Origin: Macrocybe gigantea
Taxonomy: Eukaryota > Basidiomycota > Agaricomycetes > Agaricales > Callistosporiaceae
Assembly (NCBI GenBank): GCA_011319805.1
Contig: SJRY01000253.1
Span: 62,001 to 126,000, forward strand
Direction of reading: 5' to 3'
Length of the DNA: 64,000 nt
The position numbers and the translations under genes were made by a program. This document shows, piece after piece, positions 1 to 11,730 of this stretch. Under the pieces are notes generated by a model. The model was not told where the DNA came from and ran no database searches. It saw only the letters and a list, made by a program, of their open reading frames with translations. Each line of letters starts with the position of its first letter. Position 1 is the first letter of the stretch.

Positions 1-241
1 TTGGTTTCGAAAAAAAATGCGTCAGTACGTAAATCAAAACCAAACGAAAGAAGCATGCTCACAAAAACGACAAAAGGTAAAGAAGCGCGACGAAAGGAAG
101 CAAGTGATAGTCAATCTTGCGTATGATTCGCTTGCGCTCGGCTTCCAGCTTCTCCGGGTCCACATTGTGAAACGGAGAATCCTTCGCCTCCGCCAGCGAT
201 CCGATAGAAGAAGTGTGCTTCTCTTCTGTTGGACTACTCAT
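1..241 (-). CDS. MFS transporter, N-terminal part (cut by window edge)
   Basis: The first 60 residues of a major facilitator superfamily permease start at an ATG ending at 241 and run off the left edge. The acidic/basic leader followed by the motif RKIDYHLLPFVALLYLLSFL is the usual beginning of the fungal anion:cation symporter group (Dal5/Tna1 type, plasma-membrane uptake of vitamins, allantoate or similar organic anions). The coding part stops at a GT donor (GTGAGC near 59), exactly where the neighbouring paralogue at 932-3471 has its first intron, so the two are tandem duplicates on the same strand. The substrate cannot be told from this fragment. Presence and family are clear; completeness is unknown. 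Confidence 0.8.
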
Positions 242-931
242 AGCTGAGGAAAGGAGACCACGGCAAGGGCGGCGAAAGAGTGCAGCTCAGCCGCGCCACC
301 GATGGTTTGGTGATTTGTTCGGGTCTGCCTTTAAATAGCACCGGCAGACGCATGAATGGGGATAACTCGAATGGGGCGTGTCTTTGCTGGGTCATTGCGT
401 TTTTTGCGCGGTGACGGTGAGAACGTCTGGAGAAGGTCCAGGCATGTGCCGTTGAATGGCAGGTGGGACAACAATTTGTTCCTTCAGGATTGCATAGACG
501 GGGTACAATTGCGATACACATGCAAAAACACAACTGAATGGTTCCTTGGCATATCTCGCAAGGGTCGCAGGTCGCAGTGCTTTTACCCACCACCACGGGA
601 TCTGGATGATATAGATGCTGTTCGCCAGAAAGACTGCATTCTCGTGAGTACCAAATTGACACTATTCAGCGATTGCGATCGTGCTAAAATCATGATAGAG
701 TGTTAAATTGTGCATAGACTTTCTCAGTCAAAGACGAGAGGCAGCTGACACCACCGCTCTCAAGGACGGCCATTGCGATACTGAAGCATCGTGATGGATC
801 TTCGGCATGCCTAATCATTTTACAGAAGTATATTTTGTACAATTATGAAAGGAATCCAAGCAATACTCGTAAAATACTGTACGTGCTACGCAGCTTGAGC
901 GAGCTTCATAGGGTGTAACTGACAGAACGAT
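242..931. other. Intergenic stretch between tandem MFS genes
   Basis: About 690 bases between the start of the first permease and the end of the second. It should hold the promoter of the left gene and the 3' end of the right one. Short open frames on both strands here show no recognisable motif. No repeat or RNA gene was seen. Confidence 0.5.
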
Positions 932-3471
932 TCAGCATAAACTACAAGCAGCAATGTCAATCAAATAAAACACGAACCGGAAAAGAGGGCTCTCGTTGCC
1001 CATGTTGATGAATTCATTCCTTCGACTCGAGTCGATGCCCTCCCGTTCACACTGTGCCTCTTTCTTCTTATTGAGTCGGTTGTAATCCCACATAGCGAAG
1101 AGACTAAGCAAGATGCTGATGAAGAACAGTTGTGATCGGCAGAATACCCGGTCTCCTTGATAATGAATACTTACGAAAGGCTTAGCCATCCTATCACGGT
1201 GCCGTGTCCTTCATGGAAGCGCGGACCGTGTAGATAGATAAACGACGAGCAGATGCTGGAGAAGAGGATCAGATCACCAAGCCACAGATTTCGTTGGTGG
1301 GCATCCTACCCGCCAAGGTTACCAAGACCAATGACCATCGCAAGCACCACACCTGCAAACGTTACTTTCCCGAAGGGTTTGTCATCACTGAGCGAGACCT
1401 ACCTTTCCTCACATCGCCGCCTGCGGCCGAGCCAGCCCAAGCCAAGTCGACCGCAATCGTAGGGTAGACACCCATTGTAGCAAGCACAGCCCCTGCATAA
1501 GCTGCACCAGGGGCCTTTTGTGTGTACAGCACGATGAATCCTATCAATGACACAAAGGCGCTGCCAATGATATATGGTCCTCGTAGGTTGTGTCTATCGG
1601 ATAGCATGCCCACTTTTTGCGACATTAGCATCGGCTTCAAGCAGACATGAGCGGATCATGACATACCAGACACAGTGGTGATACATCCAGCCACGAAGAT
1701 CGGTACGGTAAGGAGTTGTGCTTGAGCAGCCGTGTATCCTATGGCGCATTCTAGTGGATGCTTTACTTCTGTAGAGGCCCAAATTCACCTAATGCTTTGA
1801 CAATGTTGGCGCGAAGAGAGCAATGGCATAAACAGGAATAAGAATCCCTAACGATAGATTTCAGCACCTTCATCCACGAAGTTGAAGAAAAGCGAACCGA
1901 TATAAATTCCCATTTGGACATAGGTTTTGTAATCTCTCATAGCTTGCCAGACGAAACTTATATCGAAGTGCGTCGCAAGGCCTTGGGCATCCTCCTTTAA
2001 CATATGTTGTACGATTCGCTTCTCCTCCTCCGTCAAGAACGATGCCGTAGAAGGATACTGCCGGAAAGTCAGTTGCCTGTGTGCGCCATGCTGAGTGCTA
2101 AAACTGACATCATACATAAAGGCGTAAGAAATCATCGCCACGATGGCGGTCGCTTAAAGTGACGTTGGAAGTCTGAGACAGGGTGGGGCATAATTGACAT
2201 ACCTAAACCTTCTAGGCAAAACTATGCGCCTGGTCACTTGTCCAATCTCCTAGAAGAATGCGGAACTACAATCCATTGCCAACCGTGGAGGCCTCCAATG
2301 CCTTCCATGTGCTCAATGCCATATCTGATCCATATTCAGTCATGTCCTCGACAGATGGATGGCCACTCACGCAAGCAACCACCAAAGGCACCTGGCAGGA
2401 GGTCAATGATGTAGTTATTGGCAAGTCTAGAAGGTGATTACCTGCCACGGTAGCTGCGGAGAAGAAAATAGCAATCCGCGCAGCTACATCTCTCCGGCGA
2501 TACCACAGAGATAAGTAGAATGTAATCTGTAGTCCCAGCAGGTCAACAAACGGCTTCTTACTTAGGAATTTTGAGAGCACCGACCCCAGGGAATAGACCA
2601 GCTTCAGTCAGACCCAAAAGATGCGGGCACTGCGCAGAAAGGATGAATATACCGACGAGCAGAAAAGCTTATACGCTTACATGAGTAGTCCTTTAAAAGA
2701 TTTACAGAGCGACATCAGAGTCATCACAGTCCCTGAACAACGGGCTGTTAGTGGTGTCTCTACCTATCTGAAGGCAATCTGACCCCATGCGACCATGATA
2801 GACGGGACTATTGAAGGCATATAGAATGAGCGACAAAAAGCTTCAGAAAAGAAAATTACAATAGTCTTACTCCAGCGAGAAGGGCGAATGAGCTTCAATG
2901 CGATATTTCTAGCTAGAATCAGCTAACAGAAACACCGAGGCCATCAAACAGAACTTACGATGGGACTTCTGCCAACGCGTAAGGGATCTAATCTCCATTA
3001 AATTGATACCAAGAGATTTTGTGTCCATTAGTAGCTTACGAAGAAGACCGCAGAAATCTAGAATCGCGTGAGCTGACGAACGAACATGAAGGATATACGG
3101 CGCACGATATTGTATTTTAGGCCATCCAGCTTCGCATCTACAGCCATGCCAGCGACTCGTGCGTTCCCTGTCGGTGAATGGGCGATTAATAGAAAGTGTA
3201 ACGGCCGGGGTAATACGTGCCAATATTAGCGCGATCCCTGTTCATAGTTGTCAGTCAGCATGAAAAAATTCAAGGATAGACTCAGCACACACAAGAATGA
3301 CAATAGGTAGAGGAGAGATACGAATGGCAGAAGATGCCAGTCCATCTTCCGCAGGATGCGTTTGCGTTCCTCCTCCGTACCGACCACCACTTCCGCGTCT
3401 CCCTTATTCTCCAAAGCCTCATCATAAGAGCCGCTCTTCTCGACAAGGGATCCAGTCTTTGATTCCGCCAT
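932..3471 (-). CDS. MFS transporter, anion:cation symporter (Dal5/Tna1-like) family
   Basis: Twelve-helix plasma-membrane permease, reconstructed from about a dozen exons with ~50-base introns. The N-terminus (MAESKTGSLV...) leads to RKMDWHLLPF and LLYLLSFL. Then come DRANIGNARVAGM, an ALAEVPS/NIALKLIRPSRW segment, LGLTEAGLFPG, YLSLWYRRRDVAARIA and FGG/LA/YGIEHMEGIGGL. Next are the central loop FLTEEEKRIVQHMLKEDAQG, a GMLSDRHNLRGP loop, AWAGSAAGGDVRKG and a C-tail YNRLNKKKEAQ ending near ESPLFRFV. All are landmarks of the allantoate/nicotinate/biotin permease group. One exon is only 19 bases (2203-2221). Near 1804 the frame breaks by one missing base before the conserved motif VKALGYTAAQAQ. 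I read this as a probable sequence error, but a pseudogene cannot be excluded. Start is the ATG before AESKTG; a more upstream non-ATG frame was ignored. Substrate is unknown. Confidence 0.82.
2203..2221 (-). other. 19-base micro-exon inside the MFS transporter gene
   Basis: Splicing 5'-ATT|gtag...atag|TTTTGCCTAGAAGGTTTAG|gtatgt...ttaag|CG restores the conserved MFS line WQWI-FCLEGL-ATAIVAM. Both flanking introns have GT...AG ends and are about 50 bases. Without this exon the conserved FILEGL element would be lost, so the assignment rests on protein conservation rather than transcript data. Confidence 0.7.
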
Positions 3472-4887
3472 GTCGTGATGTCGGAGAAGCTGCATAGATA
3501 TATGGGCAGGGAGTCCGCAAGCTTTTTTTTCGCCGGGTGTCTCTCTTTAAGTGCTATTCTGCATCGTGGTTGTGTCGCCTTGTCTTGATGGCCAGGGCAA
3601 GTCCATGGGGTAAACTAGGAGGTACAGCATTATGATGGCCTGATACCCGAACCCCAGACAGCTGCATTTCCAACAATCCTTGGCCGTTGCAATCGCCTTA
3701 CGGAAAGTACTTGATGCCCAGAAGACGGAGTTGAGAGAGGGGTCCGTGGTGGCATATGAGGGTGGCTGTTTGAACTTTGAGCCTGTTTGAGAAGAACCTT
3801 GAACATTTCTTCAACAACGCCTGACGACATGCTGGCAGTATCGACCACGGCAGCTGACTTGAAGTTGCACAAAATTTGAAATCCCAAGCCATTGATCAGC
3901 CGGATCAACAGCTTGCCCAGAAATGCATGCATTGATTACCATTTGCCCACATTTCAGACCGCCGAATGTCGGATATTGTTTTTCGGCGTCGCTTAGAGTT
4001 CCCCGCGCACCACTTCCACTACCCCGCGTGGTTCAGTCCAATGGCTAGCAAACTTCGCCATGCGCGAGTCGAAGCCCACCGTTGGAAGTAAGATGACATC
4101 GGAGGACGGGAACACGCCTTCATCGGTTCTGTCTCGCTCTGCCGGACATGTTCTTGAGACTCGGGCTTGCTACGACGTCAAAATGCCGATACAACCCTTG
4201 TCAAAGCCCTGGTCCCCATCTCGGCTGTCTCATCCAAATCAAGGTCGTTTCCAAGGCGAAAAATGCACCTGCACCCGCTGTAAAGACGCTGTTGATCACC
4301 TCGTCATGTCCGAACCGTCCTGAGAGCCAAATCTCCTACTTTGCCTATTGCCCGTGGACACGTAGACGCTCTAGCATATGATGCTCGTAGCTCACGAGAG
4401 GAGACCGGCCTAGACAAGTATCACGGCGAATTGCATGTCCTGTCATACTGCTGCGTGTCGACTGCCCTCCACGTCGCGGTCCGTACCATTTCCCCTTCCC
4501 AGTCGCGAGCGTTCCTGACATACCCGACTCCCACCCACAAAATTTCCGGCCTATGCCATCCAACTTAACAAATCCGTTCCCGGTTCCGGGAATCAATGTC
4601 AAGATGTCTCTATGATTTCTGTGCCTTGCTCTCGCCTGCCTTTATGGTCGCTTTTTGGCATCTTGGAATCACGCGCTTATCTCCTGACACTATGTGAGCG
4701 CAATCATCTTGTCCAGCTGACGCAAACCGCATGGTTGCTTTTCTAAATCAGACATAAAATGAAACTCCTCCCGATGTACGTGTTACGCCATGATCTTCAC
4801 TGTGTCTCTATAAGCCTCAAGTGATCTGAACTGGTTCTATTAATGATTTACAAGAAGGATTATCATCTTGATACTTGTCTGCGCCAA
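3472..4887. other. Intergenic region, no confident gene
   Basis: 1.4 kb between the MFS gene start and the TOP3 end. Open frames of 60-100 codons exist on both strands but overlap each other and lack known motifs. One minus-strand stretch near 4200-4325 reads GHDEVINSVFTAGAGAF, faintly like the start of a medium-chain dehydrogenase, but stops interrupt it. I do not call a gene here. Confidence 0.5.
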
Positions 4888-7800
4888 TCAAGGTGGCCCA
4901 AACGCCGACTTCCTCTTCCCTGCTCGACCTCTCTTCGACTTAGTTGTACTTGCTCTGCCTCGTGAACTACCAGTGCTTCGACGACTCAGGGATCCCCTCT
5001 GCATACCGTCGTTCGGACAAGCTGAGTTGTCCAGAAATTCGGTCTGAGCATCAATGCGGAAGGAGGGAGACGTACCATTACTCCAATGCCCTTCTTGCCC
5101 ACATTTATAGCAAGCGCCAGAAGTGCCACCACGATTTAGCGAGGCCGAATTGAAATTGCGGCCCGCGTTGGGACATGCTGACGTGGGCGGACCTTGGGTC
5201 AGAATGACTCGAAGAAACATTAGAGCAGACCATACCCGAACTGAAATGGCCCTCCTGATTACACTTATAACATGTCTGGCCGGTACTGCTCGTTGATCCG
5301 AAACTGCGGCTGCCATTCAGGTTTGAATTCGGACAGGCTGGTCGAAAGGTGGTAAATAACTGTCAAAAAGAACATGAAGGTTAGAGTGCAAACCGTTGGC
5401 CCAATGTCCGGGTTGATTACACTGCGACAGATTGTAAGTCGTTCAGTCGACGAGGGAGCCTGCAACCTGCTCACCTTGAAGCATTCTCCACTTGGCGCCG
5501 AAAAGTCGTTCGCGAGAGTTCCTGACTTGGAGGAACTTCCGCCGGTCTGTGACGATGGCGGTCCGTCAGCCCACTCGAAGAAGCCACAACCTGTACTGGG
5601 TCCGCTAGAACATCCCCAGAACTTGCGGCCTTGGTTCTCGTTTGCTTTGGTAACTGTTCTGTGCACTGCTGGATTCCCACATTTGCAAACTGGGTTCGGT
5701 CCCTGGCTCTGCATGGACACCACTCAGCAAAGATCATTCTCAGGTCTTCATTGGAATCCTCACTTCAGAATACGAACGTTTCACCGGAAGGGAGCGCGAC
5801 GATGGTTCGTCCCAAGTGCTGGAGGATTATCCACCCATTGAAAGAAGCTGCAGGCGCCACCGTTACCACATGTCCAAAATAGCTTCCCCTTGCTGGCTGT
5901 TTCTTTCCTGACCGTCAGTTGGTTGGCAGGGACTTGACAATCACATAGGACGTCATTCGATGAGTTCTGTTGCTTAGCCTTGCCAGCTTTGCTTGCCCTA
6001 GTCGTTGTGGAACTTGCTTTCTTTGACGACTCCGCCTTCGTAGTGGGACCCCGCTTGCGACGCTGAGGTCGCTCTCCGTAACCTGGGCAAAAATCAGATG
6101 ACGTAGTTCAAAAATGTTCATGACATACTATCATCGTCAGAATCAATGTCAATCGGGGTAGGACGGGCAGCCCCTTGTCTCCTCGCCCTCCCCGACCACG
6201 AGCACTTGCGGCTTTCTCCGCCGCGAAGTGTCGTCGCCTGGGTCATCGTCATTGCCTCCCCCACCAGGACCACCCCCACCTCCGCCATTTCCACCTCCTC
6301 ATTCCGTTCCAGATACTTTCGGACACTCTGAAAAATTTTCTTGAGCGTCACCATCACGGCGTCATGACCATCTGTGCCACTGACCGAAACGACCTTGTCG
6401 AATTCCCGCCTGGCAATAATGAACATCTCCTTATACTGCGCAATGGCTTCTTGGAGCATGTCATTCTTGCTCTTTGTTCTATTGCAAACTTGCACCATGT
6501 TGCGTTCCGTCTGTGGAATAAGGCAAATCGGTCTGAAAATACACCGCTCCGACAGAAGAATACCTCGCGCCGAAGTTGAGGTCTCGTGAGACTCCTGTTA
6601 AGCTCCACCTCTTCATAGCCCTCCACGAGCGCAATACCAAGCTTTGACGGGATGAGATACTTGATAGAACCTTCCATCCGCTCTATAACGTAATCTCTAT
6701 CGATTATGGTTGATGTGTTGCGCTATCGTTGCGTCAGTTCCTGAGGCCCCCAAGTCAGCATACTGGTTGACGACGCGGCAAATATTGAATACCTATGCCG
6801 TTCTTATCCATCAGTGTGACAAGATCTGCTTCCGTCAAGGGATTAGGCTTGGACGTTTGCCCATCGCGAAGCTCGCATACAGAGGGATTGAACTGTCCCC
6901 TTCCTGAAACTCCGGGATAATATGCCCGACCCATTTGTCGTAAATGTATACATCAAGATAATTTCTTTCCAGGACGACGAGACCTGCCGAACATGTCAGA
7001 AAATGTCATTCCTGGAATGGAAATCGCACCAGTAGCTTGGAAGTCCTCGCCCCCGCATTCCACTTCAACGGTGGTTTGCCAACCTTCTGCATCTTTCGAA
7101 CAACATGCCAAGAAGCGACGCGTTATGAACTCGTAGACTCTCTTCTCATCCCCCGAAAGATTATTCGCATGTGCTGTCGGATGAATGGGAGGATGCGCTT
7201 GATCATTGTTCTTACCCCTCCTAGGGGATGCAAAACCACCTTGACCTAGTCTGATTTGGCTCAAAAAGTGCACGCTGAACCGCGAAACGGCTACGCACGA
7301 AGTCGCAAAAGCACCCCAGACAGGATTCACCGTTTGCTTGTCGATGAGGTTTTGGAAGTCGAACTGTGGGTCAAATTGGTCGGTTTCCGTTCGAGGGTAG
7401 GACACGAATCCTTGCTGATAGAGTCTTTCTGCGATCTAACTGATGACATCAATGGCATGTGGGACATTTGAACGAGAGAAAGCGCGCCGCACATCAAGAA
7501 CAGTTTTAGGCGCCAATTTGAGCAATCTTGATCCGGCTTTCTGAAGCTCTACCGTAGTGAGCGGCAAAGGTTTCCTGTCAGTCTTGAAGTTAAAATTGTG
7601 GACTGACAGCATTTATATGAGTGGAAACGCTAGCGATACCATTTCTTGGTACTCTTGTTTGTGACTTTTACGACGCGGGCGACGGGATTACTTAGCACTA
7701 GTTCGTATATGGCAGTGGCTACGTCTTCGTCGAAAAGATGGCCACGCCTCCAGTTGAATTTTGTCTCCTCTTGTTCATCTCCTGACGTGTCCCGGATCAA

Positions 7801-8683
7801 AGATAGGTAGATGTACCAGAACGTTTCGGGTACGAAGTCTTGAACAAGCTTCCATTTACTTACAACAAAGCCCAATGTTGGAAACTGGCATGGACCTGTG
7901 GTGAACAATGAGAGCTATAACCGAGTGGCTGAAGCTGAAAGGCAAACCATAAGAGACGACGTTTTTCCCCTCCGCTAGTTGCGCTATGCGAGCTTGCAGA
8001 GCAAGGGTCTGCAACCGGGTGAAAGCTGCTCCAACCTTGAGGTCGAGAATAATCCTCGCCTCAACAGCGTCTGCCTGCGCACGGTCAATTTCGACAGGAT
8101 GTTGAGCGGCATTGTGGATCTGTCTATCGTCATCTCGATTCAGAAAAGCAAGGAATACCAGCCATTCAACGTACTGCGCGATAATGGCACTGAATCTCGC
8201 CCTCTTCACTTGAATATTTCTATTTGTCCTGCGGCATACGGTGACTATTTCCATCCCAATATGCTCGCCTTCTCTATCGCAGTCGGTCCAAATCATGAGC
8301 GTGTCTGCGCGTCGTGCTTGTGTAAGGAGATTCTCTTCAATCGCCTTATTATCAGAAGCAACGACCGTCTCCACCGTGGCATCAAACAAATCGAAAGCGT
8401 CGCATGAGTTCCACTTTCTGTGTGCTTCGTCGAAGTCGCTGCTCATTAGATGGCCAGTCACACAAGTGACGACAAAATATGAGTTAGTCTGGGGATAGGT
8501 GAATTCATAATTCTTGATATATGGACTCCGCGTGTTTTGCTTCGAGTTGGAGACGCGTCAATACACACACTATGAGCGCGACGGCTCGATCAGAGAACTC
8601 ACCGTTGTAAACTGTCCTCCCGACAGTATCTGAGTTATCGACTTTGAGATGGAAGGCTTCTCCGCGACACAGAGGACCCTCAT
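4888..8683 (-). CDS. TOP3: DNA topoisomerase III (type IA, TOP3A-like)
   Basis: Type IA topoisomerase that decatenates DNA with RecQ helicase and Rmi1 in the nucleus. The start is the ATG at 8683 giving MRVLCVAEKPSISKSITQIL, the Toprim beginning. TDCDREGEHIG is the Toprim DxD site, HPVEIDRAQADAVEARIILD follows, and SYPRTETDQFD near 7400 holds the catalytic tyrosine. The HPPIHPT motif is present. The C-terminal half has two GRF zinc fingers (CDCQVP...FWTCGNGGACSFFQW and CKCGNPAV...FWGCSS...CGFFEW). These are followed by two CCHC knuckles (CYKCNQEGHFS, CYKCGQEGHWSN) and a basic tail, an architecture like animal and plant TOP3-alpha. A low-complexity Gly/Asp linker at 6170-6300 reads in three frames in turn, each step as if one base were missing (see findings). 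Many short introns interrupt the gene. Its promoter is shared with UTP25. Confidence 0.95.
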
Positions 8684-8765
8684 TCCACGCTGCCGCAACG
8701 AAGGAGAACAGTACAAGGTCGCGATGATTCTGTGCACGCGTATGGGAGTAAGCACGCCCACGTGA
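8684..8765. promoter_or_regulatory. 82-base bidirectional promoter between TOP3 and UTP25
   Basis: The TOP3 start codon ends at 8683 (minus) and the first in-frame ATG of the divergent UTP25 frame is at 8766 (plus). If UTP25 starts at the second ATG (8865), the spacer is 181 bases. Either way the two nuclear housekeeping genes must share one compact promoter. No TATA box is evident. Confidence 0.6.
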
Positions 8766-11401
8766 ATGAAAGAATGTGGAACGAGCTTTGTCTTTGTTTG
8801 GCAAGAGCCTCAGCCATCCTGTTCTTGGCCAGGAAGAAATTCGGATTTCAGCGAGTCCTATCCAATGGCTATTGATAAGGACCCAAACAGCACTACGACA
8901 CGACTATTGACGCTACTTAATGTGTCCACCACGCGGCCACTGAAACAGACGCTAGAAAATGACTTTGTTCCTGCCGAAAAGCTCAATAAGCGGAAAAAGG
9001 CAAAATTTGCGGATATGCAACCCAAACCATCAGAGGCAGAAGATGTAGAGATGCAAACTCTTGAAGATGTGACCCGTGCTAACGGGTCCAATGATACCGA
9101 AGACCCAGCGGACGAAGTCGAACTCGAAGGTGCGTCTTGATCCGCGAGAGTTTCAAGAGGAGTTTGGCCGAGGAAGATTTCAGGAAGTGTCGATATGTAT
9201 GAACGCCACTTTGGTTTGAAGCCTGTGGCACTGTCCGAATCGTCGAGGAATGCGGTTGATAGGCACGTGTGGAAAAATGGAGAGAGAAACTTGGGGCACT
9301 CGGCCTATCTGTGGTATCAACACCAGATGCCGACGACTACCCGTCCTTCGATGACCCCTCAGACCGACGTACGCTTTTTGTCGCTATAGAACGTGACCAA
9401 ATATCCTTCTAACTTCACCGACAGATTCTGGAACGATTAATGGCTCCTCTCAAGTCACGTCAGTCCATGCTCTCAAAAGGTTCGCGATATAAATTTCATG
9501 CAGGACACAGGATATGCTCACAATCGGAAAGAATATGCGCAGCTCCAAAATTCCCTCCTGTCTGCACTGTCAACTCGCCGCGATTTATATCTCACCACAA
9601 ATCCACTGGACACGCGAAAACACGTTCGGGGAGCAATTGCCCTTCACGTCTTGAACCACGTTACAAAGTGAGGACTTGATTTTAACCAATATAAAAAATC
9701 GTGAACTCACCGATGCACCCAGAAAACGCCGGCGTGTATTAAAGAACAATGAGCGCCTTGCCCATGCCGCGAAACCAACCCCGATGCGCTACCTCCGGAG
9801 GACGTCCAGGATCAAGGTTTCACCCGCCCCTCCATTCTTTTCCTTCTGCCCTTCCGCTCAACCGCCCTCGACTGGTTCAACGCGTTGACCTCCCACACAC
9901 CTTCGCCGTCATTCCAAATCGAGAATCAGTCGCGGTTCTTGGCTGAATACGGCCTACCGTCAGGCGCGACTGACAAACTCGCGACTGCGGAGCCAGGAAC
10001 GTACCCTCCGGATCACGTCGAGACGTTCAAGGGCAACGTGGATGACAACTTCCGAATCGGCATCAAGCTCACGCGGAAGAGCGTGAAGATGTTTGCCGAA
10101 TTCTATGGCTGTGATATTATCATGGCCAGTCCACTCGGCCTGAGGAGATCCATTGAAAAAGAAAAGTAAACTCAAGTCGATTTTATGGCGTTTCCTGTCT
10201 GACCTTTCTCAAGAAACGCAGATTACCTCACGTCCATTGAGATCCTGATTGTGGATCAACTGGACTCCATGGCCATGCAAAACTGGGATCATGTCAAAGT
10301 AAGAATCAAATCACACATCTTTTTGTGCCAGCGTTCTGACGGCCACCCTCAAAGTTCGTACTTTCACACATGAACAAACTGCCGAAAGAGTCCCATGATA
10401 CAGATTTCTCGCGAATAAAGCCCTGGTATCTTGATGGACAGTAAGCCTCCCCAGTCCAGCTTAACGAGGCAAAGCATGACTGGATCCACAGTGCCGCATA
10501 CCTACGCCAAACGATCCTCCTTTCTGCGTACGAAACGCCGGAGACCCGGCAGCTCTACAACATGCAATTGCAGAACGTAGCTGGCAAGATCAGGACAGAG
10601 AAGCGATGGCATGCGATCGAAGTACCAGAAGGCATCGATCAGGTAGCATTCAGTCCCCGTCCACTAGATTGACCCTCATCTTTCTCTTTGGCACAAGGAC
10701 TTTGTCTACTTTGACTGCATCAGTCCAAAAGACGAGCCAGACAAACGCTTCCACCACTTTACGACCCAGGTGCAAATCTTTGCCTTTCGATATACCTCCT
10801 TATGCGACTTTCTCATTACCTGCGTCCAGATTCTTCCTCAAGTCCTCAAGTCTGCAGTGCAAAGCTCCAACACGGCGATCTTCATCCCGTCATCCTTCGA
10901 CTTCATACGGATACAGAACTACTTGAAAAAAGAACTTGGCGTCTCGTTCGCCGTCCTTTCCGAGTGCGCCTGTCTTTCTAAATTCGCACCTATTTTCCAT
11001 GCAAACTAACCTGCACGGTATAGATACTCTTCAAATCAGGATATCTCACGCGCAAGGCAGGCGTTTTTCCTCGGCAAGAAACCCTTCCTCCTCATCAGCG
11101 AACGGTTCCACTTCTACAAACGGTGCGTACCCCTTCTCTGCCCATATTCGAGCCGGCGTTCATCCAACACGGCACAATGTTCTGTCAGGTACAAGATCAG
11201 GGGGATCCGCAACCTCATCTTCTACGGTCCCCCAGACCACCCGCAGTTCTTCACTGAATTGCTCTCGCTCCCCTTTTTGGACGATGGTGTGGAGCGTCTG
11301 ACGTGACTTGCCGAATACTGTATTCAAAGTATGACTGGTTCAGGCTGGAGAGGATTGCGGGGACGGAGAGTGCGTTAGAGTTGATTAAAAATATTCGGTA
11401 G
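8766..11401 (+). CDS. UTP25: U3 snoRNP-associated rRNA processing factor Utp25 (Def homologue)
   Basis: Nucleolar protein of the small-subunit processome, needed for early 18S rRNA maturation; it has a degenerate DEAD-helicase fold. Landmarks are [18 protein letters not shown] at the N-terminus and [19 protein letters not shown]. Next are [32 protein letters not shown] and [15 protein letters not shown]. Next are [38 protein letters not shown] and [19 protein letters not shown]. The C-terminus has [27 protein letters not shown] sequence and [19 protein letters not shown]. The start may be the ATG at 8766 or, more likely, at 8865 (MAIDKDPN). Three frame breaks occur (about 9275, 9778 and 11303), each repaired by one extra base. 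Because the protein is essential, these look like sequence errors rather than decay. The exon junction near 9375-9430 was not fully resolved. Last exon ends at TAG 11399-11401. Confidence 0.9.
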
Positions 11402-11468
11402 GATATGGTCGATTAAAACGTATCATAATTGGAATTTTTATTTTCAAGAATTAACGTTCGTTCAAGCA

Positions 11469-11541
11469 GGGTCGATGGCGTAGTTGGTTATCGCATCTGT
11501 CTAACACACAGAAGGTCCTCAGTTCGAACCTGGTCGACTCA
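11469..11541 (+). tRNA. tRNA-Val (anticodon AAC)
   Basis: Cloverleaf read by eye: acceptor GGGTCGA pairs with TCGACTC, with A as discriminator base. The D-arm is GCG...CGC around TAGTTGGTTAT. The anticodon arm is TCTGT-CTAACAC-ACAGA with AAC at the anticodon position. The variable loop is AGGTC and the T-loop TTCGAAC. The T-stem has five bases on the 5' side (CTCAG) but only four on the 3' side (CTGG) before the acceptor, so one G seems to be missing near 11532. No intron. It lies 67 bases past the UTP25 stop. The one-base gap most likely reflects the deletion-type errors seen elsewhere; a real defective tRNA gene is the alternative. Confidence 0.85.
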
Positions 11542-11730
11542 TCTTTGTTGCTGAGTACAAGTTTCATTTTTTCTCCCAGCCCATAATATCTCATTTATCA
11601 ATTCATTTATATATCGGTAATGTACATCTTTCCGTCAAGTGTAAATCATACAAGTTTCGCGTAAAGAAGAAGAGCAGGGTGCAAAGGGGGTATCCGTCTC
11701 CGACAAAGCGTCCCGTCAGCGCCCCAACTC

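Noticed and set aside
4060..4602. Overlapping open frames, one with a dehydrogenase-like start
   Set aside because: The similarity is limited to about 15 residues and is interrupted by stops in all frames, too weak to call a pseudogene.
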